Shown here piece by piece: positions 37,501 through 51,380 of a stretch of DNA of 64,000 nucleotides (position 1 is its first letter; each line of letters opens with the position of its first letter). Both the position numbers and the translations under genes were made by a program. The stretch is from NCBI RefSeq assembly GCF_020882245.1, contig NC_083598.1:88107714-88171713 (forward strand). Reading direction: 5' to 3'. This DNA comes from Rhopalosiphum padi (lineage: Eukaryota > Arthropoda > Insecta > Hemiptera > Aphididae). The notes under the pieces are model-generated. The model was not told the DNA's origin. It did not search any database and worked only from the letters and a program-made list of their open reading frames with translations.

Positions 37501-40500
37501 TATTTAAACTTTATTATTTTAATACTATTGATAATAAAGTTAATAACAATAATCAGCGTTTTTCTGTACCTATATGCACAATCTCTTATACTATAAAACG
37601 CTTATGTTATGATATCATGTTGTACACTATTAACTATATTGCTGTATAAGTATAACTAATATATAATAATAGGTATATCAGAATTGAATACATTATAAGT
37701 ACACAACATGTTTTTATTTTATATTTTTGTAGCATGTTGTTAATGTTAAATGTCTAATAAAAATAAAAATACAGATGAACACATAAGAAAACTGCAGATA
37801 ACAATATTATAATAATAACAGAAAAATATCGATAATTACACGTATAATTATAATACACAAGTACTTGGGAGAACGTAAACTTATATACGCCGAATCAGTC
37901 ATCGTCAACCTGTCTATATTTATATACATTATACATACATTATATACATATACACACGCACACTAAACATTTAATACTAATCAAACCTCTTTTGGAGGCG
38001 GTACACCTTTGCAGCGTAACATACAGGTGGTTTACTTACTTGTCTGCTTGAGTTCTTGCATGTATTTTCAGCGTTCTAAAAGTGTGAAAAACATTTTAAA
38101 TTAAAAACTTGAAAATTGTATTATAATTTATAATAATATATTTAAGCGCATATCCAATAAAAAATAAATAAGGGGATTCAAGAGCAAAAAGTAACTACCA
38201 ACAAAACGGAATCAACTAAGTGGAAAAAACTTATTATTCTTGATAAATAGTATTTTAAACTGTTCTCATGGAATCCAGACAGTATATTAATTATATTTTA
38301 GAAAAAATTTTGTTTTGTAATGGTAATTATTTATTAATTATAATATATAAAACGCGAGCTCGGCTTCAGTAAATTGATATTCCATCGATCATGTTAGATT
38401 CTCTTTTGATATGCCACCACCGAGAAAAATATTATGGATACAAATCACACAACTTATAACTATAGTACCTAACTAGGTATAAACAATATAACAATTTCGA
38501 TTGCACTTACGTTAGACGAAAATTGTTTGGCTAATTCTCTGACCGAAGGCATACAGTGCACGTCTTCGGCTGATTCCGCGATTGAACCCTTAGGGATACC
38601 GACGCCGCTCTCCCGCCGGTCGGTCCACGAGCACAATTGGACCAGTTTATCTTGGCGCTGCGGGCCGCCGCAAGTGCCAAATGTCGCGAACGAGTCGCTA
38701 CTGGACAGGGATTGTGGCGTGACCGGCGTGGAGTCCTGCAGTGCGCCGCTGGTTCGCCGCACGTCTCCGTCGTAATTGTCTCCGCCGATTTGTACTACCA
38801 GTTTGGATACCTTCGTCTGACACACAACACACATCGCGGGTACGTGTTTACGCATCATTACAATATTATAATTTATAATAAATTCAATAATCATCAAATT
38901 GGAATTTGTTTCAGCGTTAAGGCCGAGAAGCTTGCATATTAAAATATATTATTTGCGACTAGAGACGTGAGCCCGGATTAAGTTTACCAGAGTAGAGACC
39001 TAAGAGCGAAGTTGATTGTTGGCCCCCACAATAAAAAAAAATATATAGTCAGAGATTTTAATATTGCTCAATCCATTGGAGTACCCGTATAAATGTAAAG
39101 GTAACTTAATAATATATTAACAATATTTAATTCAAACTAAAATACTGTAAATCTAAAAATGATTTAAGTATTAAAAAAAACGTATATAAAAATATATAAA
39201 TTACCAATAAATATGTATGTGATAAGTGTGGCTCTTCACTTAAGTTCCCAATTTAATTTTAGCTTTTATTGTAGAGAAAAAATCTCAAAGGTGCTGAATT
39301 GATAAAAAATTCGTCTGGCTAAGTCCTGCTCAGTATTCTAAATTATGAAATTATTATTTAACCACCGATGCCACCTTGCCATTATCGAAAACCTAAAAAG
39401 TCATTAACTTATTACATAGATAGGTGTTTAAGTTAAAATGTAGTTTTAATATAATAGTAGGTAGGATACATATTATTATCGAACAATGACATAAAAGAAA
39501 ATGATTATGCAAATAACAACAGAAGTAATCAATATAAACGTCAAAATTCAGAGAAACCAATACACTTAGCGTAAATGTTACCTATATATAATAATATTTC
39601 CTACAATGGATTTATTTTAAACTATGTATTGTTTCAGCGAATAAATGTAGGATCTTTATACCAACTCAAATAAAAACTGCAATAAGTTCTTATAAACGAT
39701 ATTTTTTATTTGAAGTAGTATAGTAACAAAACAATATATTATATGGTAACTTATTTCGATTTTATACCCATGAAAAATATCACATAAAGCCAAAATTTCC
39801 AATCTTGGACCATAAACCGGTCATCATAAAAAATAAAATATGAATAAATAATATACAAAACGTCAGCACATTGAATATGGCACGTTTAGTTATTATAGGC
39901 ACAGCTAAAACGTCTAACAACGTCCTCACTGTAAATGGGATTTTTAACAAAGTTGTCTGTCCCTGTTTTGTTCCTAAACACAGTTCTGGGCAAAGTTCCG
40001 TACACTATTGATTTTTCCAGAGTACTGACGTCGTCAACACTAACCTGTTTTTGTCTGGCTTTCAATTCTCCGGACTGATTGATGTAGTAATCTCGACCGT
40101 ACCTGAATGAAACCAAACCAATTTGATATAATTTAATATTGTAATAATTAGTATAATTAGTACATGGTACCTATATAGGCGCAATTTGGGGGAGGCTTGG
40201 GTGTGCTTATAGCACACATAAATTGTTTTATTTTTAATTTAGATTTGAATAGTAATAGGTATCCATAACCAAGAAAAAAAACACGAAAAAAAGTAGAAGA
40301 GCTTCAACACCTTCATTTTTTAAATTTAAATAGCACCATTGGGCACCCTATATTACTCACAATCAATAAAAAAAATTTAAATAAAATAAAATCAAAATAG
40401 CGACGTCTATAGATTGATATTAGAGTTTAAATTCCATGACTACATTTGAAGTTAATTTTATTTGTACCTATTATTAAAATAATATAATATATTATTAAAC

Positions 40501-43500
40501 GCAGTTATTTTTACGTTAAACAATATTTAATAGATAAAAAAGGGATTTACATTATCTCGAAAATATTCTCCTTTGAAGTTTGGTATTAAGCAATGTTAAA
40601 GCTCTGATAATTTTTAGTTTATATATACATTAGACATCATAATTTCGAATTTGCTTGGTGAAATTTTACTATATAAAATATATAATGCTCGTAAGATGAA
40701 CGGATACAGTATCTATATGTGCGAATCATCACGTACTGTTTTAATTATTAATAATTTATTTTTATTAGACTAGCAAATGATAATTACCGCTGCGTGTCCG
40801 GTAACGAGGGGCTGCAGACTATTTTTAACGGACCAGACGTGTCGTTTCCATTGATTAAATTCCTGCAAGAAAAACGTGTAGGTATACGATAAATAATGTT
40901 ATTAAACCAACTGTTGAAAGTAAACCAAACAATTTTAACAACCAGGTTGTTTGTAAGAAAATAAAAAAATACTCACAATGATGCCTCGCTACTGCTCCTG
41001 CTGCCAAACAACGACTTGTACTTGCGCTTTTCGATGTTTTCTGCGGAGTACGGGTTGTTTGTCAGTGGCGCCGCTTTTTCCCACTTAGAATGTTCTCGTT
41101 CTGCTATTGTACCTGCCGATTAAAATAAGAATAATGTCCTTTCATTCCTTCTATATAACGATTTATTGTTCTGATACGATGAGAAACGATGTGTATTATT
41201 ATTATTATATAATATACCGGCAGTGCTCAAGGCCAAAAACTAGCAGAGAACTTAATAGACAAAATCTTTAACATGATATTATGTACTTAAAATGATAAAG
41301 TTATATGCTTTCAAATATGCACCATCGATAATATAGGAATTTAAGTATGATACTGAAAAGTTTTCTAGTTTTATCAGTTTTCAAAATGTTAAATAATTTT
41401 ATACTACGTCCAGAAGAAAAATGATTTGTTAATTTTATATAACAATTTGATTGTCTTTTTTATAAGCTATTTAAAATATTTGTAAAAAAACAATAAATCT
41501 TTATAATATGATTTCGTGAAAAAAAAATAACCCAAGTATATATAAAAACTTATATATTAAATATTTTTAAATTTGAAATCCAGACATCACGAAACACATT
41601 TGTATCTAACCATTTTTTTTCCTATTTATTTATTTCCTGAAGAAAAAATGCAAAATATGCATAAATTCTTAACTCAGGAATTTATTAACATATATATTTA
41701 TGTACCATACCCGGTCTGGGAGGTAACGGTTCGTCTTCTTGTGCTACGTTTACTTCGTCGGATGACACCGAGTTGAATTCGCTGTCGGCGGTGTTCGACA
41801 TTAAACTAGATCTGTAAAATTATACGTGATTGGTGTAATTAAAATAGGTAATACACAGCTAACACAGAATTGAATAGTATATATACATATAATATTTTAG
41901 TATATCAGAAAATTAAACACAAATGAGTATGTTTTTCATTACCTTGGCCTAGGTACTGGTTTTTCATTGACTTCTAGAGATTGATCAAAATCCCTCTGAT
42001 GATCCATAGAACCTTGGCCTAGAATGTATAAAATTACAAAAAATTAATGTATATATATATCTATAATATCACATATTATATTATATAGACTTCGCGATCG
42101 CGCGATGCGATACCTATAATCTATGTATATTCCAATAATATCTTACCGGAGTCTACTTGGGAAAGTGCGACGTGCTTGTTGCAAGCCTCCACTATGGGAT
42201 CCCAGTTGAGTGGGTTGTCTTCTTCACTGCTAGGGCCTTCAAATAATAAAATTCCACCATCTGTAGAGTTTGTATCGACGTCCGAATGTTTCGTCTGCAG
42301 CGGCTCTGATTCAAAATCAGCTATTACGGAAACATAAGACATGTTCATCAAATAAGATCAAAAGCCTCGAAATGAATCAAATAAATAATGATAAAACACA
42401 AATTATGTATGAGATAATAATAAATGATAATTAAGTTACAGAGTTCGAGCAGCTCGTCCAGTGCCGAATTTGAGTAGTCGGACAGTTCAGACGTTTCATC
42501 GGCATCGCGATCGCCTATTAGCGGCCTGGTGACTTCGGATGGATTTGGCACTAACATTGGAACAGGAACAGGATGATGATGATAATTGTTGGAGCCAGAA
42601 ATCCGATTGACCCTTTTCTTTTGAAACAACCAGTTGTCTTCCCACGAGTCCACCGTAGCGCTTATCCCTTGATCGTCAGGATCAATGGTACTACTATCTG
42701 AAAAAATCGATAGGTTTTTACTAAATACATTCGACGAGAGCATAGTATACCACTATGATACTTAACAAAAATCTAGAGCTAAAAATCAAGTTGAGTTTAT
42801 TATATTATATTGTGTATATTTTAAGATCTTGCTATAAAATAATCGTTTTGCATATAATTATAGGTTCAAACTATAAACGATTATAGATAAAAATTGTTAA
42901 TAGATATAAAATATAAAAAGCAACAAACAAACTAGATTTAGGTTCTAAAATAAGTATAGAATAAATACAATCATAATGATATATATTATATATATATATA
43001 TAATATACACTAATAAACGCACGGTATAATAGAGTGCAATCCTGTTCGCGACGTTGAATCGTTGGAAGAAGTGAAAGGTATGTAAAAATTATATATGAAT
43101 ATGCACAGCACTAAGTATGAATACGTAATAGTGGTCAATTCAAACTTATCAATATATATACGTAATAATAAAAGTATTTATAATATTTGCAAAAACCTTC
43201 CAATAACTCTATTCTGGTAATAAAAACGTATATAAAGAGTTAATGTCCATATATTATAATTTATAATAGTATATCTAAAATATATATATATATATATACC
43301 GTTATTATTAATTTATCATCAACGCGTGTAAAAACGTGTTGTTTACTTGTATGTACATATTTTATGGCTAGACACTCGAAATAACTGAAATATTCACGAT
43401 AAGAAAAATGACAGGAATATTTCTTATTGAGGCTTTGTAATATTTTATTTTATTATTATCTAATTATACGTATGAATATATGACGGATATGTAGATAGGG

Positions 43501-46500
43501 TTAAAAACTCGCGTTTTTTTATCTATAGTACCTATACCTACCCTCAATTGAATCAGATCCGAATTCTGGTAAAGGTGCAGTGTGCCCGCGAAGTAATTTC
43601 GCGTTTGACATGAACATTCCGATGGCTGATTGCGATCTTTCATCGTCTTCCTCGTCACCTTCGTTGTACCCATCATCATAATCGCCTTCAATATCGGAGT
43701 ATGTATTATAACTAGTCGTCGTCACTTCTTCCGTGAATTCTTCTACCTAAACACGAATAATATAATACGTATACATATAATATTATACAAACTTTACATT
43801 AATATTTTATCTTCGTGTTTTTTATTACTTTATTTAGGCAAACTCAACATTTTAGGAACTACTTGTTGTACGAGTATTAATATGCACGAATATGTAAATT
43901 ATTTATATTTTAAGTATTTTACAATTAATTATATCACACTTACAGTTAAAGACACTCTAGGAGTTCTCCGCGGCTCTTCGGTCTTTTTCGAATTTAAAGA
44001 ATTCTGATTTGAACCTACATAATATATAGTATTATTATAACGTATTAATGTAATATATTCACATTAATTATGAATTTTACATAAAGTCTTGAAAAAAATA
44101 CATACCCGTTTTTTTAGGAGGATATTTAGAAATTCGAGACCTCCCAATTGGGATTTTCTTCTTCGTCTGACTATTAGCGACAATCTGTAATAAAAAAAAA
44201 AATTAATTAAACGTGTGATGAAAAACAGTTTTTATAACTTACAAACATAGTTATTATTAGTTCACCGTGACCGTTTAACAAACAACTGCCTTCTAAACTA
44301 TAAAGGAATGGCAAGAAGCCATATCCAAGCTTAGTATGAACGAAAAAGGGTTTCCACATAACATCATGTAATGTGTTTAATATAAATACCTACGGAAGTA
44401 AATAATGTGTAACGGAAATAAATATCGTACCTTATTTAAAATAGCAGTGGCCAAGAGATCTTCGTAATTTTTTTCGTTTAAATCTTCTGCCAATGGAACA
44501 GCGCACTTTTTCTGGGCAGCCTTACATATTTATAATTAATATAATTTATTATATTTATTTTAATATAACATTAATCCATTCTCATCTTTAATATAAAAAA
44601 ATTCCATATGTAGGATAATTTTATCCACCTGATTTGAACTTATTGTTGTTGATTAAAATGTTACTAAAATTTAAACTATAATAAATGTATCTTATTATTC
44701 TTATTGTTCCACATGAACATAATAAATTATCATACAATATGTTTGAACAACATTAAATATAATAAAATATGTTGGCATCTATATAAATAGGATATTTCAT
44801 ATTTTGATTTTTAATGGTGAGAGTTGAGAGGTGACACTCCATTTATTTAAATTACTCTTTAAATTTTACTCCGGGTTTCGAACATAATACCATTATTGGT
44901 TTATATTTATCATGTAGTAGTCATATTAATAAAAAAAAAAAATCATTAGTTAAATACTCGACTTGTGTAATTCTTGTGTATTTCAGAATATTTTTTGAGT
45001 ATTATGATTATGCAAGCGAAAAAAATATTGTATACCTATCAGGGTAAGCCTATACATTAAGTTATTAAAATAATCTTATCAATAAAAGTAATATGGAAAA
45101 TATGTATTGAAAGAATATGTAGATAATGGCGATAATGTTATTATACATTTTATACCTACTTTTCAAATTGTAATATTAAAAATGTATAATTAAAATTCAC
45201 AAAGTTTAAATTAAAACAATTGTATTTTCAGTAAATATGTATATATTTATAAAGTATGAATTGTTATTATAAATGCTACAGTTTAGCAAATCGTTGCACA
45301 AAGTACAATCTATAGGTATTTAATAATAAAATAATATAGCACGCATATTGTTATCTATAGCATATTAATAAAATTGATTTGATAATATATAGTAATTATA
45401 TATAGGCCGGTGTAATGTAACAGAAATAAACCCACTAATTAAATGATTAATTAAAATGGTAAATACCTATTTTAAATCAATACATTATTTTCTTAGGTTA
45501 TAAGAGAGTGTAGAACACACAGAATTTATAAAATTCAATGAGACCTAGAAACAAAGGTATCTAATATTTATATATTTTTGTTATAATATTATTTTAGTAA
45601 AAACTGGAAGGCTTTGCTAATCAAATATCTGAAGGGAGAAGAGGGGATCAAAAACCTTGTTGACCCATGCTGATCCCTACAGAGACATCGTCTCTCTTTG
45701 CATCTTGAAATTTAGTATTTTTTATTTAAAATATTAAATAATTTAGAATGATAAAATTTACAAAACTTTTTTTAAATAACAGTGAGTTTTAAGTTTTAAT
45801 TAATAATAATTATTAATAATTATTTATTTATTGGTTGCCATATCAATTATATTATATGAAAGATGAAAATGAAATATGTATTCAAACCTAAAAATAGATT
45901 TAAAATAAAATTGTGGTAGCAAAAGCATTCCAATCACTGTAAAAACTGACCTGTAGTTCTGGAAGATTTTCTACGTCATAAGACACTTCTTGCAAAATTG
46001 TATTTAATTTTATTGGAATATCATCAAACTCATCCGACTCTGAAAAAAAGTGTATACTAATATATAATTTAGGTTAAGTGTAGTTTGTGCTAAAAATATA
46101 TTGAATCGAAATAATAACGTGTAAGATATTAGCAGTGAACCAAAAAAAAAAAATAATAAATAACGGTTTTCATGTAATCATGTCTATAGACTATAATACT
46201 CGTGTACTAAAAATGTTTAAATAAGAAGACAGCCGTTTATTTTTCACTTTCGAATACACTAAATATGTTTTTAATAGATCCTAACGATCCGTTTAGACAT
46301 ATATATTATTAATAAATAAATACCTACCATTTATGATGGAGTGTATGGCTGCTGTCAGCGTGGTGGCCAACTGTTCGTGGTACTTCCAACATATTGACAT
46401 GTCTAAACCGGAAAAATGTATTGGATATTAATTTTAGTATACGTTATTAGTTACATAGAAGATTTATGATAGGTACGTACATAGCGGGTGGGTGGACAGA

Positions 46501-47006
46501 GGCGTTAGGCATACGTCATCTAGGCCTCCATCCACCAGCCCTTCCACTAGCCGTTCCAAATAATCGCGGACTTCAAAAAACTTGTCTTCTATAGAACATA
46601 AAAAATATTTCAATCAACCGATAATAGTTATTAAAACCTAAAAACAATTTATAATGCTTTGTAACGTCTATAATAAGAAGTATAGACAAAATCGTAAATT
46701 TAAATATCCACATGAAAAATGTATGAAAGAAAAATATTATGTATCATACTATCATTTTTAGCAAAATTCGTGCGTGTACTTACGATCATTTTCTGCCTTG
46801 GACGCCACTTTCGCTTTTAATTTGGTGTTTAAAATGTCCCGCTGTTGGATGTACAGCAATTTGTGTCTGAAAATCGAAAAGAAGAAAAATTATAACATTA
46901 ATATAACCTTGTCTCCGGTTATCCATGTCTTTGACGTTTCGCACGGTACAAATAAAATACAATACGTATAAATGTATAATATAGTCGATGACACTCACGA
47001 TCGCAT
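34567..47006 (-). CDS. Unrecognised multi-exon gene, acidic/proline-motif scaffold-like protein
   Basis: Exons in transcription order: 47006-46999, 46866-46784, 46588-46481, 46402-46328, 46039-45951, 44520-44431, 44184-44106, 44014-43944, 43746-43542, 42697-42440, 42320-42147, 42018-41943, 41811-41711, 41112-40977, 40862-40788, 40102-(39930 or 39886), 38816-38511, 38075-38040, 34737-34567. All have GT-AG borders and consistent phase up to the sixteenth. Residues 1-121 are helical-looking and contain 'FEVRDYLERLVEGLVDGGLDD'. Residues 202-238 are highly acidic. 'SWEDNWLFQKK' spans 287-297. Two proline motifs, 'KPVPRPR' and 'PLPPRPG', resemble SH3 ligands. The last exon encodes 'SLTARSLSREYREGLGLK'. 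There is no signal peptide or membrane segment, so a cytoplasmic scaffold or adaptor is the most I would infer. The join from exon 16 to 17 is uncertain. I cannot name a family. Confidence 0.75.
34738..38039 (-). other. Last intron of the - strand gene (3.3 kb)
   Basis: AT-rich and lacking a supported exon. The 36-nt exon at 38075-38040 also stays open if its donor is ignored, reaching a TAG at 37979-37977 (encoding 'VSKPPVCYAAKVYRLQK'). This intron could therefore supply another short C-terminus by intron retention. Confidence 0.45.
39886..40102 (-). CDS. Possible alternative terminal exon of the - strand gene (short isoform)
   Basis: Exon 16 begins after acceptor 'tttcattcag' and stays open to a TAA at 39886-39888, which would give a 614-residue product. 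An internal donor (gtgagg, exon end 39930) leaves one base. The strong acceptor of exon 17 (exon start 38816) needs none, while a weaker acceptor 22 bp inside exon 17 (after 'ctggtag') would fit. So the locus may make a short form ending here and a long form of about 780 residues. A - strand AATAAA near 39708 is compatible with the short form. Confidence 0.4.
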
Positions 47007-47314
47007 AATGGGTTGATGATAATATTATTGTGTCGTTGTTTCGTTTATTATTCGATTAACGGCGTTGTCGTCATTACACGACTATACTGTATTACCGATT
47101 GCCGGTATAATATTATTATATTATAATTATATCAGAAAGCGGCGGTGAAAAACTTAAACAAAAACAATTCTAAACAACAGGTAAAAAACATAAACGTAAA
47201 CACGTCCATATCGTTTTGGTCGTCAGTATAGTCCGACAAAAAAGGCCGGTCAGCCATAGGTATGGCGTTGACGCTCATGATCGGACGGCGACGAGACTTA
47301 TAATAAATAATCAA
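47007..47314 (-). promoter_or_regulatory. Presumed 5' leader/promoter of the - strand gene with an upstream ORF
   Basis: Immediately upstream of the start codon, the - strand carries a small ORF running from an ATG at 47279 (MSVNAIPMADRPFL...) to a stop at 47132. Its first 26 residues are protein-like, but I see no good donor joining it to the main frame. I read it as an upstream ORF in the leader, or an alternative first exon whose splice I could not place. The main start (ATG CGA TC|gtgagt, 47006-46999) leaves only 8 coding bases in the first exon. Confidence 0.35.
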
Positions 47315-50300
47315 GATTAAACTACATCTACCTATCGGAAGAACCGGAAGAAAAAATGTACTTTCTCCGCGTATCCCTATACATATATAATATTTATATT
47401 GCCGCTAGTGACATAATACAACGTACAACGATAGAACGTCCCAGCCACTCCAATGCATAATACATAATAATGTACCTACATAATATGTATGGCTTATGCC
47501 ATAAAGCATAAAATTACGCGTGATTTTTATGCACCGGCTTGCGACTTGTTCCCTCTTTTCGACTGGAAACAGTTCAAGTCTCGTATAGTCGTATATCTAC
47601 TCTGATCCACGTAGCTACAATAATAGTGTTCTATACAATATGTAATACTCCTGCTTCAGGTAATGCAGAGTTTGGGAGTTAGCTATTGCATAATGCCATG
47701 AACATATACATATATCTGTATTATAATGTTAATTTAACCTTGGACAAATATACAAATATTATGCCCAACTATATACCCTGTTTAGAAATTCAAAGCATTA
47801 AACTGTCATAGACTTACCTATTTAATATTTTTATTTGAATAAAAAATGCGATAAACATTTAATTAACGTTATAGGTTAGTATACTAAACATACGAATAAT
47901 AATAAGGATATAATATTTGATAGACTACTAATGCACTATGGTTTTCTTTTTCTCAAAAATATCATATATTTAATTCTCAGATTAAGCACATATTAAATAC
48001 GAACTATATCAACAACTTGCAATGCTATTATAGAATGAAGTTAAACCTTATGGATACTAAAAATATTCTCAAACTAGTAAATATATGATAAAATTAATTT
48101 TGGTGAAAAAAATACTTCGTCCGCTTGTGTTGTACTCGTCATACATAACATACATACAACATACCAAATTGGCGTTCAGTAGAACAACTTAATAACTTAT
48201 GTGTCTTGTTAACTTTAATTTTAGAGTGGATTTACCTATTATTAGAACATTATAAGTATCGTAACGATGATTTTTTTCCATATTTTAATTTTTAAACAAG
48301 ATATGAGTATGATAATATTACAAATTTAAAATACTTATATATAAATGCTTATAAAATATTGAAAAAAATCAATGTTACGACACTGATAATGTTCTAACCT
48401 TTAATATTTATAATAAGTAAATTTCATCTTTTATTAAAGCCAACCACATATTATAAATAATTTATAATGTGTTCTACTGAACGCAAAATTGTTATGTTGT
48501 ATGCAATATGCATGTAAGACGAAGACAACACGTATCTACGAATATGGTGTCTTTTTAAGCACTTAAGGTTATACATATATTTCATGTATTACTGCACTAT
48601 TAAACACCATTAGTATAACCAAACTAAATAATAATCAGATATAACTTTATCATTTGTATTACTTTATCTATAGGTAATGATACACTATGTATACTATATT
48701 ACCACAGAATAGATGAAATCATATATTCTGTGATATTGGCATATTATTACTATATATGAACTATTAGAAATAATAACAAGTTAAATTTTAATTTACTAAA
48801 AATTACATTTAATAATAACATAAAAACTCGAAATAAACTGATAAATAAATACATTAATTAATAAATTAATTATTTGGATGCAAATCCTTCGATAGTTGCA
48901 TAATATAATATTAGTATTTAATCTAATAGAAATATTAATCATAACATATATAATAAAGGCAGAAGAAGAGAGCTCAGGAGCTTTAATATACGTATATTGA
49001 CTAATATTGTCTAGACTAGTTAATTATACAATTATTTTGAGTCTTATAAGATAAGGTTTAAACACTTACAACTTTTGTATCAAATTAGTCGTTCAAGAAA
49101 ATCGATTTTGTATTTTATTTTTTATTTTTGTAATATAAAATCGAATAACTATACTACTATAGAGATTTGAATTTTTCACCAAATATTTATATTAACATAT
49201 TTTGATTTAAAGATATTTCTTTTCCAAAATCTAAATTAATGGTTACAGATTATGAATATGAAAACATTAGTAGTTTTTAAATGCTACCTATCTATTTCAT
49301 ATTGCATACAATGTTCGTTTCGGTTCTTAAAAAGAAATCCGTGTACTATGGACGGCGGGCGTATACTATACTGATGGTATGATAATAATTAATAACAAAC
49401 AATAAATAATTTTGATTATCGAATGAAAACTTCTAATCGATTATAATATGTTACGTGCCTGAATAGTTTTTTTTTTTTGATAAAATAGTTATCAAATAAT
49501 ACTCTTTTAATAGTGTCTATTCTTGATAATTTAGTACAGACTACGTTGCTTTTATACATATTACCATTTATTTACTCAATAATATTACGTTAAAATCTAT
49601 TATTAATGTATTTTTACAAGAAATAAATACTATTATTCCCACCATGGTGTGCACATTGAAATAAATGCTATTCATTTTCATTTACTTATATAATTATGCT
49701 GAGGATATCTATAGATTCATTGCCGAAACGTTAATGTTGTAATTCTTTGATTATTTCCTTTTGATTAGGCAACGTTAACCATAATTATTTGTTGCTTATC
49801 ATTGATAATAATTCTAATTTTATCAATATTGAATCTTAAATATTGAAAGATCTAGTTTAGTTTAAATTCTGGTGTCAAACGGACTATTCGTAATATAATA
49901 TATACTTAGTAACACAACGTACCTACTCTTCGAGGTAAGTTAATTACATTCAAGCAATTGTTTACCATATTATTATATACCTATTATTTAAATATAATTA
50001 TAATATTAATCGTTATTTAGAATCGCGAAATGAAGACTTAATGATTTAAAAATTAGTTTTTTTTTTTTGAAAATTATTACTAATTAAAAAGGCTCTTAAA
50101 ATGGAAATTATCTCTATAAGCTTATTTCTATATGCCATCTAGTTAGTACCTAGGTACTTCAGATTTTCTGAATAATACCTTCTTTAATAATTAATAAAAA
50201 AATATTTGAGTACTTTTTAAATTTTTAAGATCATATACTATATCATCAAACACTGATGCGCCGTATACTTCAAATATTTATATAAGTATTTACTAAACAT

Positions 50301-51095
50301 AATATATGTAAATATAATTTTCAAAATATTTTGGCTCTTTCCTGGACAATTTAATGCCTATGGATATTTGAAATTTTCCTTTTTTAAGTAATTTTTGTTG
50401 ACACAGTTTAATAATTGGTAGCTATACGAATTACTGAAAATTATTAATATTATTTTAATAAATATGTTTATCGATCTATATAATATTAGTTAGAATTTAA
50501 GAGAGTCATCCTCTTACTAGAACTAATACGTAATCGAATTAACAATACTTATGTATATAAATAATCAATGTATATGGATTACATTATTTACATTTGTGTA
50601 AAACAATAAAAAAAACTTTTAATATAAAAATGTTAACGTGGGTACGTGTTTTGTGAGCGCAAATTGTTTTGTAAATTCAAGTCTTCCGAACACCATTTAA
50701 GAAACAAAATTATGCAATAGTCAAAGAAAAATAATTTTTAGACGTGAAAAATATAGAAATAGTTTTTATAATATTGTAATATACATTAATAAATTCATAA
50801 TATAGATGGTAATTTATTATATTGTAGATCAAGATACATTTAGATTTAAAATTAAAATTATCATAATATTCTTCTTAAAACAAAAGTTGGACTTTGTAGC
50901 TACACCATTAATAATATTAATTTATTTATTGATAGTAACTCCCGTCAAGGCAAAAAGTACAGAAGATACATATAACATAGGTTAAGGTTAACTAAGTATA
51001 CAATTAGTGAACAAACAACAATTTTTTTAACTTACAACTATTATAAAAAATATACTTTTGATTGGGGGATTGATTAATAATTGAGGTACCTCTAT
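47315..51095. other. Intergenic AT-rich DNA, no gene seen
   Basis: The left end (47315-47640) is modestly GC-richer and may include the promoter of the - strand gene. The rest has no exon-like segment, no paired transposon ends and no long ORF. Confidence 0.5.
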
Positions 51096-51340
51096 CGTGT
51101 GGACTAAATAAAATAAAAATCTCGTATCATCGTGCAGAACTGTTGTATGCAGGCAATTGTTAGTTGGCGGTGAGTTTTGGGACGACTGCACCTGCAATTA
51201 ATAAGATATTGCCGCAATACTCGTGATCATCGTACAACCATCGCATCACATTATAAAAACAACGCTTAACCGAAATTATTGTCGGTTTACCGCCACTGAT
51301 ACCGCGGTAACCGCGGTGATACATAATAATAATAACATTG

Positions 51341-51348
51341 TATATATA
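51341..51348 (+). promoter_or_regulatory. TATA-like box and palindrome pair upstream of Reeler copy A
   Basis: A 'tatatata' string lies 33-40 bp before the ATG. Upstream, the palindrome ACCGCGGT occurs twice, at 51301-51308 and 51310-51317, separated by one base. The TATA string is very close to the ATG, which would leave a very short leader; the true start site may use other elements. Confidence 0.3.
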
Positions 51349-51380
51349 GGTACCGTTTAATACCACTCGGTAATATAGCA

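Noticed and set aside
38527..38942. Two + strand ORFs of 82 and 101 residues
   Set aside because: They lie opposite exon 17 of the - strand gene, whose frame fits the neighbouring splice phases at its 3' end.
43630..44007. 125-residue + strand ORF
   Set aside because: It spans two - strand exons and the intron between them, and its translation is hydrophobic and AT-driven.
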